Positions 1 to 12,573 of a stretch of 64,000 bases of DNA are shown here, piece after piece (position 1 is the first letter of the stretch; every line of letters starts with the position of its first letter). The position numbers were made by a program, and so were the translations under genes. The DNA lies in NCBI GenBank assembly GCA_016800925.1, contig JABCPU010000003.1:646891-710890 (forward strand), given 5' to 3'. The notes under the pieces were generated by a model, which had not been told where the DNA came from, did no database searches, and saw only the letters and a program-made list of their open reading frames with translations. This stretch comes from Suillus spraguei. Taxonomy: Eukaryota > Basidiomycota > Agaricomycetes > Boletales > Suillaceae.

Positions 1-938
1 CAACCACCAGAAAAGCCTACACCCTTCATGCATTTGACATCTGCTATCTTGGATACTTTGCTGTGCGTTTTGGTTGATTCTTCTCCAGCGCTACGCGCTT
101 TTGAGGAAGTGAATGGAGTTCAAGCGGTGGTAAAGATACTCAAACGAGCAGGAACACCACGCGAAGTCAGGTGGGTTACCCGTTTCATTTTCCATGCGAA
201 TCACTGACGTAGATCCAGAATGAAATGCCTGGAGTTTCTCTATTCTATTTGATGGATGAGACTCCCACCACTCACATACGGCCTGACGAATCACACTCAC
301 TACCCTCCTCCCCCGTTGCCACCCGACCTAACTCACCTCTTCTACATCCTGAGAACAAGCTATTTGCTCGTCCTGCATCTGGCATCTCGAATATCTCCTT
401 TGCGTGTACCTCGACCAGATCGTCATCGAACTCATCAACCTCATCTTCTTTCTTCTCTGTATCTTCGGCTTCATCGACATCTACAACCTCTAGCTTCGAG
501 AACATCCACACACCTTCGCCTATCAAGAAGTCATATTCCACCTCCGCTTTCACTTCATCGGACCCACGCACACCTCCTAGCTCACCACCTTCGGTATCTA
601 GAAAGATACCGGCACCACTACAATCACGCTCGATGCTCATACTACGCAAGGAAGTGGATTACGAGCCGCTGAGTCCGAAGAAACCCAGAGGGTTCCGACC
701 AGGTCTCGGAGTCTCTGATACATCCCTCCCTTCTACGCCTTCCGTGTCCCGTTTTCGAGAGACGATTAGCAGCAAGACCTTCTCATCAGGCGGTGCTGAG
801 GACACAGAGGCTCGCACAAGTAGGCATGACCGTGTGCGGACCATTGATGAGAAGAAAGAGATACTAGGGAGCATGCTGGGGAATGTGGATGCTCTCGTTG
901 ATGGTGTGAGGAAAGCGGGCATATGGGGGCTTGGCTAA
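1..938 (+). CDS. Cdc14-like septation initiation network protein, 5' truncated
   Basis: This is the 3' part of a gene resembling the fungal Cdc14/SIN component family (Pfam CDC14, not the phosphatase), which partners a Sid1-type kinase in septation. Exon sequence from position 1 reads LDTLLCVLVDSSPALRAFEE and VVKILKRAGTPREVR, typical of the conserved core. An intron fits 171-218 (GTGGGT...CCAG). The next exon opens RMKCLEFLY and then continues as FYLMDE only after a change of frame near 243-246, as if one T were missing from a T run. The downstream frame (from 225) is open to the stop at 936-938. The C-terminal half is a low-complexity Ser/Thr/Pro region followed by a conserved-looking basic tail ending VDALVDGVRKAGIWGLG. 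The start lies outside the window. The family call is from memory of the motif. The frame break may be a sequencing error, because the rest is well preserved. Confidence 0.68.
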
Positions 939-1066
939 TGCTCCCGATGCCTCTCTCATACCAGACGTTGTCTGCCCAAAAAAAACTTGCAGGATACATT
1001 TGGTGTGGTGTTACAATATTGACATAGTTATACATGGACTGATGTGATCATAAGGACGCTAAAATA

Positions 1067-4000
1067 CTAAGAGCGGATTTGCGCAAACTCTGTCAAGAAT
1101 TTCTCTTGCGCGCGGACAACAACTTTGACATGGTCGAGGGAAAGCGGTTCCTTTCTGTGTATTCTCATGAGTAACATGGAAGTAAACACACGGACATTAA
1201 TGCTTACGTAGAGAGTGCTAACGCTTGCGCGGTCCGGACAAGGTTCTTGATGGTGCGTCCTGAAAACTATATTTAATTCTGATAGGCAGGATGACAAGAA
1301 TATGCTGACCATTGAACGGTTTTTGCGCCAATACCTCCAAGTCTGAGAGAGAAACATAACAGCGTGGCTCTTTGCCGTCGACGTTAACGAACTCTTCAGG
1401 CTCTGAGCCCCACAATGGACACCCAGCAAGCTCGAAGAACTTTTGCCAGATCGTAAGTCGGGCCGAAGCATCTAACTCGGGATATTTGATTGCTGAATTT
1501 ATTTCAAACTGATGTGATATAAATAGAGGACGAACCGATAGAGAACCTCGAAAGAAAGGCGTCATCAAACGTTTGGACACGATTTGTCGTCAAGAAGAGC
1601 ACACCGTGGTGGTACTCGAAGACCTTTAAAGCAACAGAAACCATTGCGTTGCGCTGTAGCTACAATAAAATGAGAAACGATCGTGAAATTAATGATAGAT
1701 TGCAAAACCGTACATCATGGAGACTCCTCTGTTCCAAGAACACGTCAGCTTCGTCAATAAGAACTACGGCATCCCATGCGGTAGTCATCTGGTAAAGTAT
1801 CCTTATCGGATCAGCGGCATTTTCCATTTTAACACGTACCTTCAATATCTCCGAAAGCTTAGTTTCCAATCTCGAAGGCTCTGTCGACAATTCGGGAGAG
1901 CTGATGATGTACAGAGGCCTCTTGAGGTGTTCGGCGACAGCTTCAGCCGTAAGCGTCTTTCCGGTTCCAGGAGGCCCGTGAAGTAATGCAATCTTACACA
2001 GAAAAACTCAGGCTGATAGCATCAGGTTGGACAGGAAAACCTACCAAACCTCCACCTTTGCCTGCGATGACGTCCGACATGAGATACTGCGATGTGTTGA
2101 CATTCTTAGTAACGTCGACAAGTCCCTTGATCAGGTTCTGCTTGACCATCAGTAGAAGCCAGGCAATGTACAAAAAGTTATCACTTACTTTAACGTCATC
2201 GTCTATAACCAAGTGGTCCCAGGCTTTCTCGTCAAACTTGATGTCATCAATACGTTCAACGTGACATGAATTCCATTTCTGTGACCCGTCGTGAGTCAGT
2301 CAGCTCAGAACCATGCTAGAAGAGTTCGACTTACTTTGCTCTTAAGCTCAAAGGCATCCACAAAAGCCGGAAGTTGATCATGCTTCCCCTCGGGAATGTC
2401 AGGGATATTCTCTTCTCTGTGACGATATTAGCAATGTACTGGGAGCGAAAGTAATGTTCTCATACGGGTTACGTGTATAGGCCCGTTTCTCTTCGGATGC
2501 ACGTTCATCGATCACAATTCGATTCTGTGTGGTCAAATCGATAAGCTCGTTACCATGCTAGAAAAGAAAGGGAGAGAATTTACCCCTTCGTCTAAACACA
2601 ACTATTAGTCTGATGACAACATAAAATAGGTCAGACATACATGACCTGTAATGGAAACCACCACAAAATGATCCATACAAATTGCCTCGAGCTAAGATGA
2701 TGTTCAGAACTTCTGTACGTCTGACAACAAGCGTAGGGCTTCGTACCAGTTAGCTTGGCGCGTACGTCGTCTGTCATGATTTTGCAAGGCAGCTCTGCCA
2801 GTGTTACCGTTCCCTAAACTATCGTGAGCTCTCATGAACTGCAAGCGCAGTGAATGCAGACATCGTATTTTGGAATCGAGAAGGTCTGTTTCTCGTCGAC
2901 GTATTTGCATCCGTCCCACTTCGTTGTCTGGCCATTCAGGGAAAAACATCTGTGGACAAGTGATGAGAATCCGATCCTTCGTATACAACGTGGCTTACGT
3001 TGACCCATTGAGATAGGATGTGCTAATGAGCGTAAATCCGATCTGCAGGATGATTAGATAAACAGATGCTATCATATATTATTACTCACCAAATCGTCCT
3101 TCTGCTGGGTATAGTACTTAACACCCGGCTCAAAGTAGTATCTGAGCAAGTCGAAAGAAATATGTCCGTAAGAAAGTCGAAGCTCGAGTTCTTGAGCTCT
3201 GTAGCCTCACCGTTAACATACATGCCAGACAGTATATAAATGTACTCACGTCGGTTCAAATTCCTTCTCTATCATACCTAATAGGACATCAAGATGCTCT
3301 GCGACATCTTCGAAGTACTTTCGGGCGTCTTCCTCGGTTTTATGCGCTGTATCGAGGGATGACATTGTCAAAGGAGATATCATACTATGATGGCCAGACA
3401 TACGGCCCAGTGCATCTGTGCAACCCATATCATCCGCTTTTTGCCTGAGGTCTTCACCAGCCAGATTTGAAGCAAGAACATTACGGACGTCCGCAAGGTT
3501 AGTCCGAAGGACATCTATTCTCGTAAAAAAATCCACAAGAAGAAACTTTGAGTTTTTTTTGAAGAAATTGCCTCCAATAGCGTATCTGCCAAGACAACGC
3601 TAAGATTGACCAGGTAAGAGCTGTATCATAATCTTACCGAAGAAAATCAACCAATACTTCGCTGAAGTTAGTCACAACGAATTCAGGGAGTGCTAGATGA
3701 AGTCGTCAAAACAGGGATACAGTAATAATCGTTAAACATAACGCGCACATCGTTCATTTACGAAGCGGACGTCGAGATAGAAGTAGTTGCATAAATCCTT
3801 GCGCTCAGCGACAGGCTTGATGAATGACGGGTCATATGGTGTCCAGATGTCTATGTCAAGATCCCTGTGTTTGCATATAAGCGAATAGTCAGAGCGGTCA
3901 AGCAACTCGGTACAGAATCAGAAAACGCTGCAAGTAGCGATCATGAACTTTCTGCGTTTTGTTGACTTGATTTCCTGAAGCCGTCTAGTTCTTTCAATTA

Positions 4001-4266
4001 GCGAATGTACTCTACAGCGAACACGATGAACACGCGTTACCGACCTTGTTTCCAGTGGCTTGCTCTGCTAGATCCACGCCTTCGGATGGAATGGCATCGT
4101 GAGTGTCCTGAAATGGAGCTTGGTCGTCGTCTGACGTGACCTCAGAGTCTGTAAGGGAGGAAGAACCTGACATGGCCTTAGAGTCTGCAAGGGAAGACAA
4201 TGTGGATGGAATGTGGGCTAGTTTGAGAGGAGAGAGCGATGGAAGATGTTTATAAACCCATTCCAA
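1067..4266 (-). CDS. AAA+ ATPase, large fungal family (DUF7025-type N-terminus), multi-exon
   Basis: This is a spliced minus-strand gene. The Walker A motif GPPGTGKT is encoded around 1952-1977, Walker B VVLIDEADVF around 1734-1770, and the lid region follows, with SAIKYPELDASARLTIWQKF near 1450-1500. The C-terminal exons join across introns with good borders: FNG|RTIKNLVRTAQALALST (donor GTCAGC, acceptor TTTTCAG), then IHRKEPLSLDHVKVVVRA to the stop at 1067. The N-terminal part contains coding blocks such as LALPEFVVTNFSEVLVDFLR and YYFEPGVKYYTQQKDDL separated by small introns. The most upstream ATG is at 4266; an internal ATG in the acidic Ser-rich stretch near 4173 is an alternative start. 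Proteins of this type are common in fungi, cytosolic or nuclear, and of unknown substrate. All key catalytic motifs I looked for are present, so it is probably functional. I did not resolve every exon border. Confidence 0.8.
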
Positions 4267-5532
4267 CGAACGCCACTCATCGATTTAGGAATTCTATCAA
4301 ATCAAAATCAGTGCACGCGTGATGGCACGCTCCGCTTCGAACCTTGATTTGCCACTCGGGGATGGAGACTTCGCGTCAAATAACATAAACAATACGTTTT
4401 TGACACGCAATACACATTTATTTGCTAGAATTGGGGTGGTAGATTAGGATGTTGTGAGTCACATTGCGCCCGAGCTCTTCGAATCTGCAACGTATCGTTC
4501 AAATCACTGTGCGAGCGGATTCGAGTCAACGGAGATAGGGGCAATTGGGTAAGTTCTAGAGACGGTGTAAATCCTCTTCGGAATACAGAATTATCTCACC
4601 TACATGATCAAGTCATCGTCGGGTCAATTGTTACGGCTACACACCAAAGTGATTCGGGTGTATAATACATGCACTAGACAAAGCATGCGGCGCTTAAGCG
4701 CGGATGACATCGCGAAAGAGGTAAAATGTCCGATACCAGTAAGGGAAATCGCCGGCACCCATAATCAGCACCGCAGACAATCAATTATTGCGTCCACCAA
4801 TGATTATCGCAAGGACACTGGTTAAGTCGACAAAGTAAGTAATCGCGGTAACCAGACAACGAGCATCTCACACAGCACGGCAAGCGTGTTCCAAAGTTTG
4901 TTGAAACTTCAATCACAATCAAGTTCCTGACTGCGCACTCATGGCTAACTCGTGGAGGAAGTCGTCAAGTTATCTCGGCTGCTTCCGATGCTTGCTTGAT
5001 GTCCGTCCTGCATAGGAACGAATCAGGCAATGGAACAGAATGAGAACAAGTTGACTCAGCCACAAAATCAAAATCTTTGTGGACATGCTCAGCTCATTTC
5101 TAGAGCCCGGGTCCCACCCTCGGGACTGTCTGACAGAGCGTGCACGCCTATGTTAAAAAAAGGTGATTTGTCCGGTACCGCAGCGTAAAGAGACCTATAA
5201 AAAGAACACAATCCCGACTTGATTACCACTGTAGGCTTAGTCATACACGAGCTAGTGTGCTTTCGTGGACCACAAATGCACAACTTGTGCTTGAACCTTA
5301 ACTTCCGGCCTCCACTAACATTTTATTTTGCTTACAGAGGCTCAGTCTGCCAAATTTCTGACTAGATGGCCCGTTTGTTTGTAACAAGGTCCGTGTTGAC
5401 ATCGCTTGTTCTCTACCAACCCCTCTCCACCACGCTGCACGCCTACAAAAGTTCGGCACGGGCAGCAGATTGATCACCCGCCGTCCTTAACTATCGACTG
5501 TATTTTCCCGTAATTCTTCACCACCGACTGAC
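4267..5532. other. Intergenic region between the AAA+ ATPase and the membrane-protein gene
   Basis: The two neighbours are transcribed divergently from this 1.27-kb spacer, so it should hold both promoters. I see no convincing gene: the open frames here are short and lack recognisable motifs. A pyrimidine-rich stretch lies just upstream of the ATG at 5533 (about 5460-5530), as is usual for fungal promoters. Confidence 0.5.
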
Positions 5533-6568
5533 ATGTTTTTCTATTCTCGTAGGACTACGTCTTTGGCCGTTTCGTTGTTTGGCGCAGTATGCAATTTTGC
5601 CCTTGCAGCGCGACTACTAGGAACTTGGCGGTCGTTCAAATGGGAACCAGAAAGCGAGTGGGAGAGCTCCGAGTACTCGATCAGTAAGGATGGCGTGCGG
5701 CTTGTATGGGCATTACTGTGCGCATACTTTGCTGCGGCATCGGCCATCTGCTTTTTTGGTCTGGCAGGCATTGTCCGAGTGCGTCGAGTTTTATTTTTGT
5801 TTGCTTGCCGAATTCTTAGGTGTTATTCTGTAGGGGAAACCATCGTTCGTGCGCATATATCGTGACTACATTGTCGGGGATTTCGTGTTTGGCACGTTGT
5901 TCGCAGCGATAGGCTCTTACGCTGCCTTTCTACCGACAGTCCGCTCCAATGTTTGCGAGTTGCTATCACGCGAACCAGACATCCTTCAGTACTCCATTGA
6001 CTTGGGGCTTACTTTGGAAAACTGTGAACCATGGTTTGAACAGGGAGTGTTCGCATTCATGGTTATTCTGATTGTCATCACCGTCATTCGCGTGAGTAAC
6101 TTTCTCCTTAATAATGTGTGGCGAGGTCCAAGGCTGAGGGCTTGACTACTGCAGCTTCATTTCGTGTTGGCTTTATCGAGTTATTATTCGATTCTTGTCC
6201 GCCATCAAGGTTTCCATCTGTCATCGTATGCACCTTACCATTCGCATGCCAGTGATGCCGAAGGGAATCTAGAACGGATATATATTCTCCCAGTCTGTCC
6301 CGTAGCAAGGAAAGTGCCTTGCGCGTCCGACCTCGATCTAGAATTTGTAGACGCTCCAATTTACGCCCCGGTGCCGCTTACGAATGTTACTCCGCAAATC
6401 GCGGAGGAGCTGCTTGCGAACGCGACTGAAGCATGGGTTTCTCTATCACACCCAATCCAACCCATTCAATCACGCAGGCTCTCGCTGGCCCGTTATCAGT
6501 CTGCGAAACCCACATTGGGAGTGGGCGAGGCTGCTGACTTGATTTGTTTGGAGGTCGAAAAGGCATAG
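5533..6568 (+). CDS. Predicted multi-pass (about four-helix) membrane protein, three exons
   Basis: The exons are 5533-5778, 5834-6091 and 6155-6568. Introns are GTGCGT...GTAG (55 bp) and GTGAGT...GCAG (63 bp), and both junctions keep frame: GIVR|GKPSFVRIYRDY and VITVIR|LHFVLALSSYYS. The protein is about 305 residues. Hydrophobic segments lie near residues 8-28 (LAVSLFGAVCNFALAARLLG), 57-80 (WALLCAYFAAASAICFFGLA), about 100-120 (GDFVFGTLFAAIGSYAAF) and 145-175 (VFAFMVILIVITVIRLHFVLAL), followed by a hydrophilic C-terminal tail. The short acidic/aromatic loop between helices 3 and 4 (SIDLGLTLENCEPWFEQG) resembles uncharacterised tetraspan proteins common in agaricomycetes. I cannot name a function. 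Its open frame and clean splice sites argue that it is a live gene. Confidence 0.8.
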
Positions 6569-8319
6569 AGTCATGAATGTGATGATAACGACAGGATTAA
6601 CTTGTACCATGCATGAGCTCATGATTGGGATGATAAGGGTGGTTTTAACTTCTAACATAATGTATCTGGTTCTGTATACTCTTAGTTGTATTATTGCGTT
6701 GACGAGTTATCACTTTCTGGAGATATGTACCGTAGTTCTCTTATGTAGTTATTCAGAATCAGATGCAGAAGGCTGTGTCCTCAGATCTATTCCGAACTTG
6801 TGATACCGATGTACTCTATGTTCGTTCCGCTTCACATACGTCTCCCAACGGCAGTTGGAATGATGGATCAACGGCTTGATTGTTGAAACTAAGAATATCT
6901 CCGATTTCACAATGACTCATTAACGCCTCGTCATCGCGGTCATCGCCTACCGCAGTTCGAGTATATATGGAACTCCATCTTCCGCGATTTCTAAGTCATC
7001 GAAGGTTCAATGTCCGACCCAATCCAAATATAGCGCTCCGAGGATAAATTCATGGTTAAAAATATCAGCGCAGAGCATATACCGGCATATGTTTTGAGCC
7101 ATACCGAGCACCAATCTTCTTCTCTGCAGTTGCCCGAGGCACATCAATTTGGGGGTAAGATTTTGAGATTCCGGTGACCGGAACATCATAGTGACGCACG
7201 CAAATCCACTCAAGATTCCTGATGAACTACTTGAGATCACGGGAATCTACATTCGATCGAGCTCGTTATCGTACACGACGAAGTCGCTATTACCACGACA
7301 GGGTAGTTGATATTGAGAGACTACTAGTACTTACGCTGTTGACCACATAAATCTCGCTCGTCTCATTCTGAATCAAAACAGGCGTTTTTTCTTCCAAGAA
7401 TCTTGGTTTCGGGATCTGCTTTTCAGATGGGAATAGCACCATGCTCCACGAACAGAAGGAACGACGCAGCTACAGTATTGTGTGCTATTCATGCGCCGCG
7501 GCGTAAAAGCTGACAAGAAGTTAGTTGAGCAGGGCCTTTCAAACATCAATTAGATCTGAACTCACTTGTTGTCAATGAAATTCTCTTCGGTGGTGGTGCT
7601 GGACGGCAGGGCACCCATCTTGTTTGCACTACTATGCGATCAGAGACCCACTCGCGCCTGCGACATAAAGTGCCAGCGCGCATTGCATAATAGTCACTGG
7701 CTTCATCAATGCTAAAAAGAGCTTCCCATGACGTACAAACGTACAGAACGATTGACTGCGTAGGCCAATACACCATGTCAAGAGATATGTGACAGCAGCC
7801 GAGTATTTCGTAGAAGACTAGGATCCTCCACAATATCGACAGAAACAATGAAGGCAACGTATTCCGCTCGTTTCACGTCCACACCCGACCGTCGAAAATC
7901 AACTCTCCGGGAGGCACTTTGACCGTGCTAAAAATGCCACCAACACTTGACGAGGCAGGACCACTGACAGCTTCGAGAACGCGCAAATTCAGCAGTGATA
8001 GAGCATTGAACAGGTCAGGCAAAGAGCGTTTGGCAGAATAGGATCGGCGACGCGTACTGCATTCTAGTATGCGTGAGTAGCTCCATTAGGGGTTGTCTTT
8101 CTTTGAATGGGACATAATTGGAGGACTAAATCCGGGCAATGTATCGCATTTGTCAACCACATGAGACTGCAACACTTGATAAGTTTGAAGTCGAAAGGCT
8201 GCCTCACGTCAGGGACCTTGAGACCGTGCACATTGGACGACAATTTAATGAGATAGATCGTACAAAAGTTGCGCAGTAGGAATCTAGGATATATCTTATT
8301 CATGAAATATTCTCACGAT
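6569..8319. other. Gene-poor stretch with coding-like debris, unidentified
   Basis: Several minus-strand frames here look coding-like but are broken and I cannot assign them. Examples are a block with LFNALSLLNLRVLEAVSG (about 7940-8020) and frames around 7010-7240 and 7550-7860. They may be remains of the WD40 gene immediately upstream on the minus strand, or of a second decayed gene. No intact gene is supported. Confidence 0.35.
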
Positions 8320-8664
8320 TCCCATCTCAACCTCACTAACTTTGAGCTTCCGATCAGCAGTGACAACCCATCGACCATCCCTTGATACCTCCACTATTCT
8401 TATATGATTCTCGCAAACCTCCCGAGATTTCTCTATCTCCCTACCTCCCGCAGGTCCTATCGCCGAATGGTCTTATCATGTGATCCGTTGAACATTTGCT
8501 TGCTGTCGTGAAATGGACGAAACCCCTTTGTACTCGTGATCGAGCGAGTCATGGTCCATGTCCCCTAGGATCATGACTGGTGTCAGAATCGATTTATTTT
8601 CTGCTGCATCGGGGTGCGTCGAGCTAGAAGTCATAAAGGCTGTATTCGCTAAGCAGGTTAGCAA
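8320..8664 (-). pseudogene. Decayed WD40-repeat protein, N-terminal part
   Basis: The minus-strand frames carry WD40-type text in three pieces. First comes an N-terminus with ENKSILTPVMILGDMDHD. A shifted frame then gives KQMFNGSHDKTIRR*DLREV, in which a TAG stands where the repeat signature expects Trp. A third frame reads ENHIRIVEVSRDGRWVVTAD and KLKVSEVEMGIVRIFHE. This order matches the first repeats of the large WD40 families of ectomycorrhizal agaricomycetes, as I know them. There are at least two frame changes and one nonsense codon in 300 bp, so this is a relic. Further repeats may continue to lower coordinates but are too decayed for me to follow. Confidence 0.6.
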
Positions 8665-9528
8665 GTATGTCGGTTAATGAATGTGTTCGGTGGGTTCTCC
8701 TCGTGCTCTGTAATGCTAGGCTTGATATTGAGTTTCTCAAGTCTAACTCATCAAGTGTCGCACTTTGCCTGCTTAAGCCAGCCGTCAGTTCATCCATGCG
8801 TGATTCTCATATAGGCTTTCATCTTGCCAGGATACTAGTGGGGACAAAGAGCGATGACAGGAATATGAATATGAGCGCGCGTCCCTCCACTATATACCTA
8901 TGCCTTCCAGATGTCTGTGCATCATGGAGCATGCCTTTTTTACTCTTTTACACGATGTAGCATTCTAACCTGCTCCCAAATCTATGTGGCGTGCGCTCGG
9001 ACTCACCTATGGTACGGTAAAACCATGTGTCAACATCAACCCCCGCTGCTATAAACTCCGAGACACTCATCGGGTCATCTTATTTCAGTGGCTTCTTACC
9101 GTTGGCATGAGCAGGAGCATCAACCACTAAGAAGGGGAATGTTCAACAAAAATAGAATTGAGCCAGATTTTCGTGAGTGCCTTCACACGTGTCAAATATC
9201 AAACCAAAAACAAGACTACTATAGTGAAGAACAAAGGTCACAGCTCGATCGACTATGACCTTCAGTCGATGTGAAGACATAAAAGGCTTTCAATGGTCTA
9301 GTGGTGCCGATCGAGTGTGCCGAACTTGGCCATTGAGCGAGATCACCCTTCCATAGTTCCACAGGCGTCCACACAGACCACCTTTGCAACAATGCAAGGC
9401 TCTAGTTGTGGATGGCGGGTAGGCTGGCTATGGAAACTACAATAGCAAGGTGTGTTCGTTGTGGACCTGTGGTTTGCGAGGTATTGTACTTAAATATTGG
9501 GCACTTTACTCACTACTCACTGCTCACT
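8665..9528. other. Intergenic region upstream of SPT3
   Basis: I see no supported gene. A 97-codon open frame starts at 8667 but has no recognisable features and is probably chance. The last 30 bases before the SPT3 start contain repeated CACTACTCACTGCTCACT, a pyrimidine-rich leader typical of fungal housekeeping genes. Confidence 0.5.
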
Positions 9529-10836
9529 ATGGCACCAAGACGAAAAACAGTACCAGCAGCAGCTGCAAAGAATTCCTCAGATGGCACTAGTCGTGACTAC
9601 AAATACACGCGAGAAATTTCTCAGATGGTACGTCCATTGCTATTATGCACACACCACACTTTGGATAAACTTACGATGTTTTGCAGATGTTCGTCTTTGG
9701 CGAAATCCGAGACCCAAATCCAGAGACTGTCAACCTCGTCGAGGATATTGTGCGCAGTCAATTAATCGAACTGGTGAGTCACTTTACTTTAACGATGAAA
9801 TTTACCTGTAATGTGTTATACTACCCTAGATATTGCAAGCCCGCACCCACGCAAATCAGCGTGGTGCGCGCTCCATTACTACAGAGGACCTCCTCTTTCT
9901 CATTCGCCACGACCGCGACAAGCTCAACCGTCTCCGGACATATCTCTCATGGAAGAACGTTCGTAAGCATGCCAAAGACTCGGGTGGTGATGGAAGGGGT
10001 GATGTCGAGGATGAGACTTTCGAGGATGATGCTGACGGTTTGTATTTCTCCAACATTCGTCTATTAGTTTATTGACATCCGCGTAGATAAAGCAATGACC
10101 AAAGCACAAAAGATCACCATCAAACTTCCTTGGGAGATTACGACGATCTACAGCGATGTGCTCCGCCAATCTGGATACCAACCTGACGACGAAGAGGACG
10201 AGGAGGATACTGAGGCCCATGAAGCAAGTATGCAGCGCCTCAAAGAAGCCGATGATGCCACACGACAGATGACAGGGGAAGAGTACCAATATTATTCAGA
10301 TTGTAGACAAGCGTCATTTACGTATCGAAAAGGTAAAGTTGTCTGATGAGCTAGGCAGGATATTACTGACGCGATAACGACTAGCCAAGCGCTTCCGCGA
10401 TTTTCTCAACCTTCCGCCACATCTGGACCTAAAATCCAATGACGATACCGTTGACATCGTCGGGTTTCTCGCGTTCGAAATGGTGCGCTCCCTTACGCTT
10501 GCGGGCCTCAAGATCAAAAAGTCCCTCGAAGAATTATATTTACGAAACGACTACCTTGACATCTCACCTGTCCTTGGAAAGCGCAAGTCGCACCACTCAC
10601 ACAGGCGGGAGGAACAATGGGAGAAACGTGCAAGGAGAGAGGAAGAAGAGGACGAGGAAGCAGCACCACTGCCTACGTGTTTGCTATTTTTGCCCCCTCA
10701 ACCAAGGACTGCACTGCGGCCTGAACACATCCGGGATGCATTTGCGCGGATGCAGGAGGACTGGTCGCATCAACGCAGTGGGGGGATGCGGAATTGGCGT
10801 GGTGGGCTAGTGCGCACGAGAGTCTGTCTTATTTAG
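9529..10836 (+). CDS. spt3: SPT3, SAGA complex subunit (TFIID-18 kDa/histone-fold family)
   Basis: The exons are 9529-9627, 9687-9773, 9830-10037, 10087-10332 and 10385-10836. All four introns are 48-60 bp with GT...AG borders and keep the frame. The N-terminal histone fold reads MFVFGEIRDPNPETVNLVED, then IVRSQLIELILQARTHANQR, then EDLLFLIRHDRDKLNRLRTY, as in fungal Spt3 and TAF13-like proteins. A linker follows, with an acidic cluster DDEEDEEDTEAHEA. The conserved C-terminal half has YRKAKRFRDFLN, FLAFEMVRSLTLAGL and RTALRPEHIRDAFARMQEDW. The protein is about 363 residues, normal for the family. Spt3 links SAGA to TBP at promoters. The start was chosen because it opens the only frame leading into the histone fold. 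No damage is visible. It is the last intact host gene before the transposon-rich region. Confidence 0.95.
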
Positions 10837-11233
10837 ACTTGTTTATGTGGTTTTTATTTTTTTGGTTGGAGGATTTGTATTTGTATTAAATAATTATTTA
10901 ATTATTAGGGGTTCAAAGCTGGATTTCGAGGGGACGCCAAAAAACGTCCAAATCCGATTTCAACTTTGACAACCCTCGATTTCGACCTGATTTCGATGGA
11001 TTTGACACTAACCATTTTCACTTACCCAAGTGCTTGCCGCGTCGGAGTTCAAATTAAACCGTTAGCATAGGATACTTGAATACTGGGTAACTTTCCATAG
11101 GATTTAGAACTCCAGATAAGTTGCTCTAAACCTTAAAATTCGGAGGTTCGGCAAGGAGATATTTATATCTAGAAACTCGTTCCAAACCATAGACACGGTC
11201 AAATAAACCTTATGATCTAACTCTACTTACAAC
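10837..11233. other. Boundary spacer between SPT3 and the Harbinger-like relic
   Basis: Just after the SPT3 stop is an AT-rich patch with a short palindrome (AAATAATTATTTAATTATT, about 10888-10906). It is followed by TTAGGGGTTCAAAGCTGG, which could be a TTA-flanked terminal repeat of the adjacent Harbinger-like element. I did not find its inverted partner, so the boundary is not established. No gene is visible. Confidence 0.35.
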
Positions 11234-12573
11234 ATGGCATACAACATCACTGATGAAACCCTGCTGTCCCTCGCTCTGGCTGATGAAGATCACGAAGATG
11301 ATGAATTGTGGAGGAGGCACATTGGAAGTATTGGCATCCTTGTATTTGTCGGAATGAAACAATCATGCTGTGAACGCTGTGAACAGCGGCAATCAAGAAG
11401 AACATATCTCATTCATAGTAACCTACTTCCTGATCCACATCTGAATATGCCCTGGCAAGCACTTTACTCAGCACAGAACAACCGTGCATTTATCACAACC
11501 ATGGGTGTTGATGTCCCTACATTTCATTACATTCTCTCACACGGCTTCGCAACTCTTTGGGATAACATGCCCATCCCCACAACAATATTTCCATCACTGC
11601 TGTCCCTCGTGCTCATTGACGTTTTCTGGACACTGTCGGTGCATTAGGCCTTGTTCTTCATTGGCTCAACTCAACTATGCGAGATGTCAGCCCTATGCAA
11701 ATTTTTGTGCTTGTCCCGGCAACCGTTTCACGCTATCTACACTTTTCCCTCACCGTACTACTTCACGCATTCAAGAGCATCCCTGAAGCCTACATCCAGT
11801 GGCCTTCTGGTGATGATTTTCAAGTTTTAAATGAACTTGTCATTGCACGCCATCCTTTGTTGACGGGAGGCTTTGGCATGCTTGACGGACTGAATTTACC
11901 TGTGCAAACATCACAGGACCAGGAGATCGAGAACACAACCTATAATGGGTGGTTGCACAATCACTTTGTCAGTTCGGTTATTGCATTTAGTGCTGATGGT
12001 GTGCTGTTGTCTAGATCTTCTGCTGAGTTTTCAGTTCTGATTTCTACTACTTTGCAGGCTTGATAATTCAATGTCATCTCAATGCGCCAGGCAGCTGGCA
12101 TGACTCCTGCGTGGCTCGACCCATCTATGACAAACTCAGCACAAGCACACCAGATGGGTACTACCTTGTTGCTGATATGGCTGTCCCACGAGGTACAGAT
12201 TAGATTGCTGGTCGCATCAAAGCTCCACTCAAGGCAGGACAGCACCTCCCTAATGATCCTGCTGAAAGGCAGAAGTTGCTTTCATTTGACTGGCAGCTGC
12301 TTTCTTTTTGTCAGACAGCAGAGTGGGGCATGTGTGCCCTTCAGGGTTCCTTTGAATGTCTTCACATTCCCCTTGACATTCACTTCAGCAAGCAGCATCA
12401 TGATCTGCTCAAAGTGTGTGTTCAGCTCAATAACGTACATGTTCAGAAGGTAGGAATTAGTCAAATATGAAGTGTATACATGCCAATTTGGAAAGAAGGC
12501 GAGCAGGATAGGATGGTTTGGGCAGAATTTGAAAGTATGATATTTTCAGATCAGCATCACAATGATCGTGTAG
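11234..12573 (+). pseudogene. PIF/Harbinger-like DDE transposase, inactivated
   Basis: The reading begins at the ATG at 11234 and shows blocks of the Harbinger DDE_Tnp_4 family. These include VDVPTFHYILSHGFATLWDN (about 11510-11570), GMLDGLNLPVQTSQDQEIEN and YNGWLHNHFVSSVIAFSADG (11877-12000, carrying the first catalytic Asp), and NAPGSWHDS with PDGYYLVADMAVPRG (about 12087-12200, carrying the second Asp). The final block, WQLLSFCQTAEWGMCALQGS (about 12285-12345), carries the region of the catalytic Glu. Frame changes lie near 11640 and 12060, TAG interrupts PRGTD*IAG near 12200, and TGA follows VGISQI near 12470. The tail is still recognisable as PIWKEGEQDRMVWAEFESM. The element can no longer make a transposase by itself. 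Its usual partner, a Myb-like protein, may be represented by the DUF6818-like gene at 18.2 kb. Confidence 0.85.

Noticed and set aside
9280..9345. tRNA-like start (TCAATGGTCTAGTGGTGCCG)
   Set aside because: The A-box resemblance is not followed by an anticodon arm and a GGTTCGAATCC-type B box at the right distance, and the acceptor ends do not pair.
10888..11000. Harbinger terminal repeat starting TTAGGGG
   Set aside because: No inverted partner was found near 12.6-12.9 kb or after 19.8 kb, so the element ends remain undefined.
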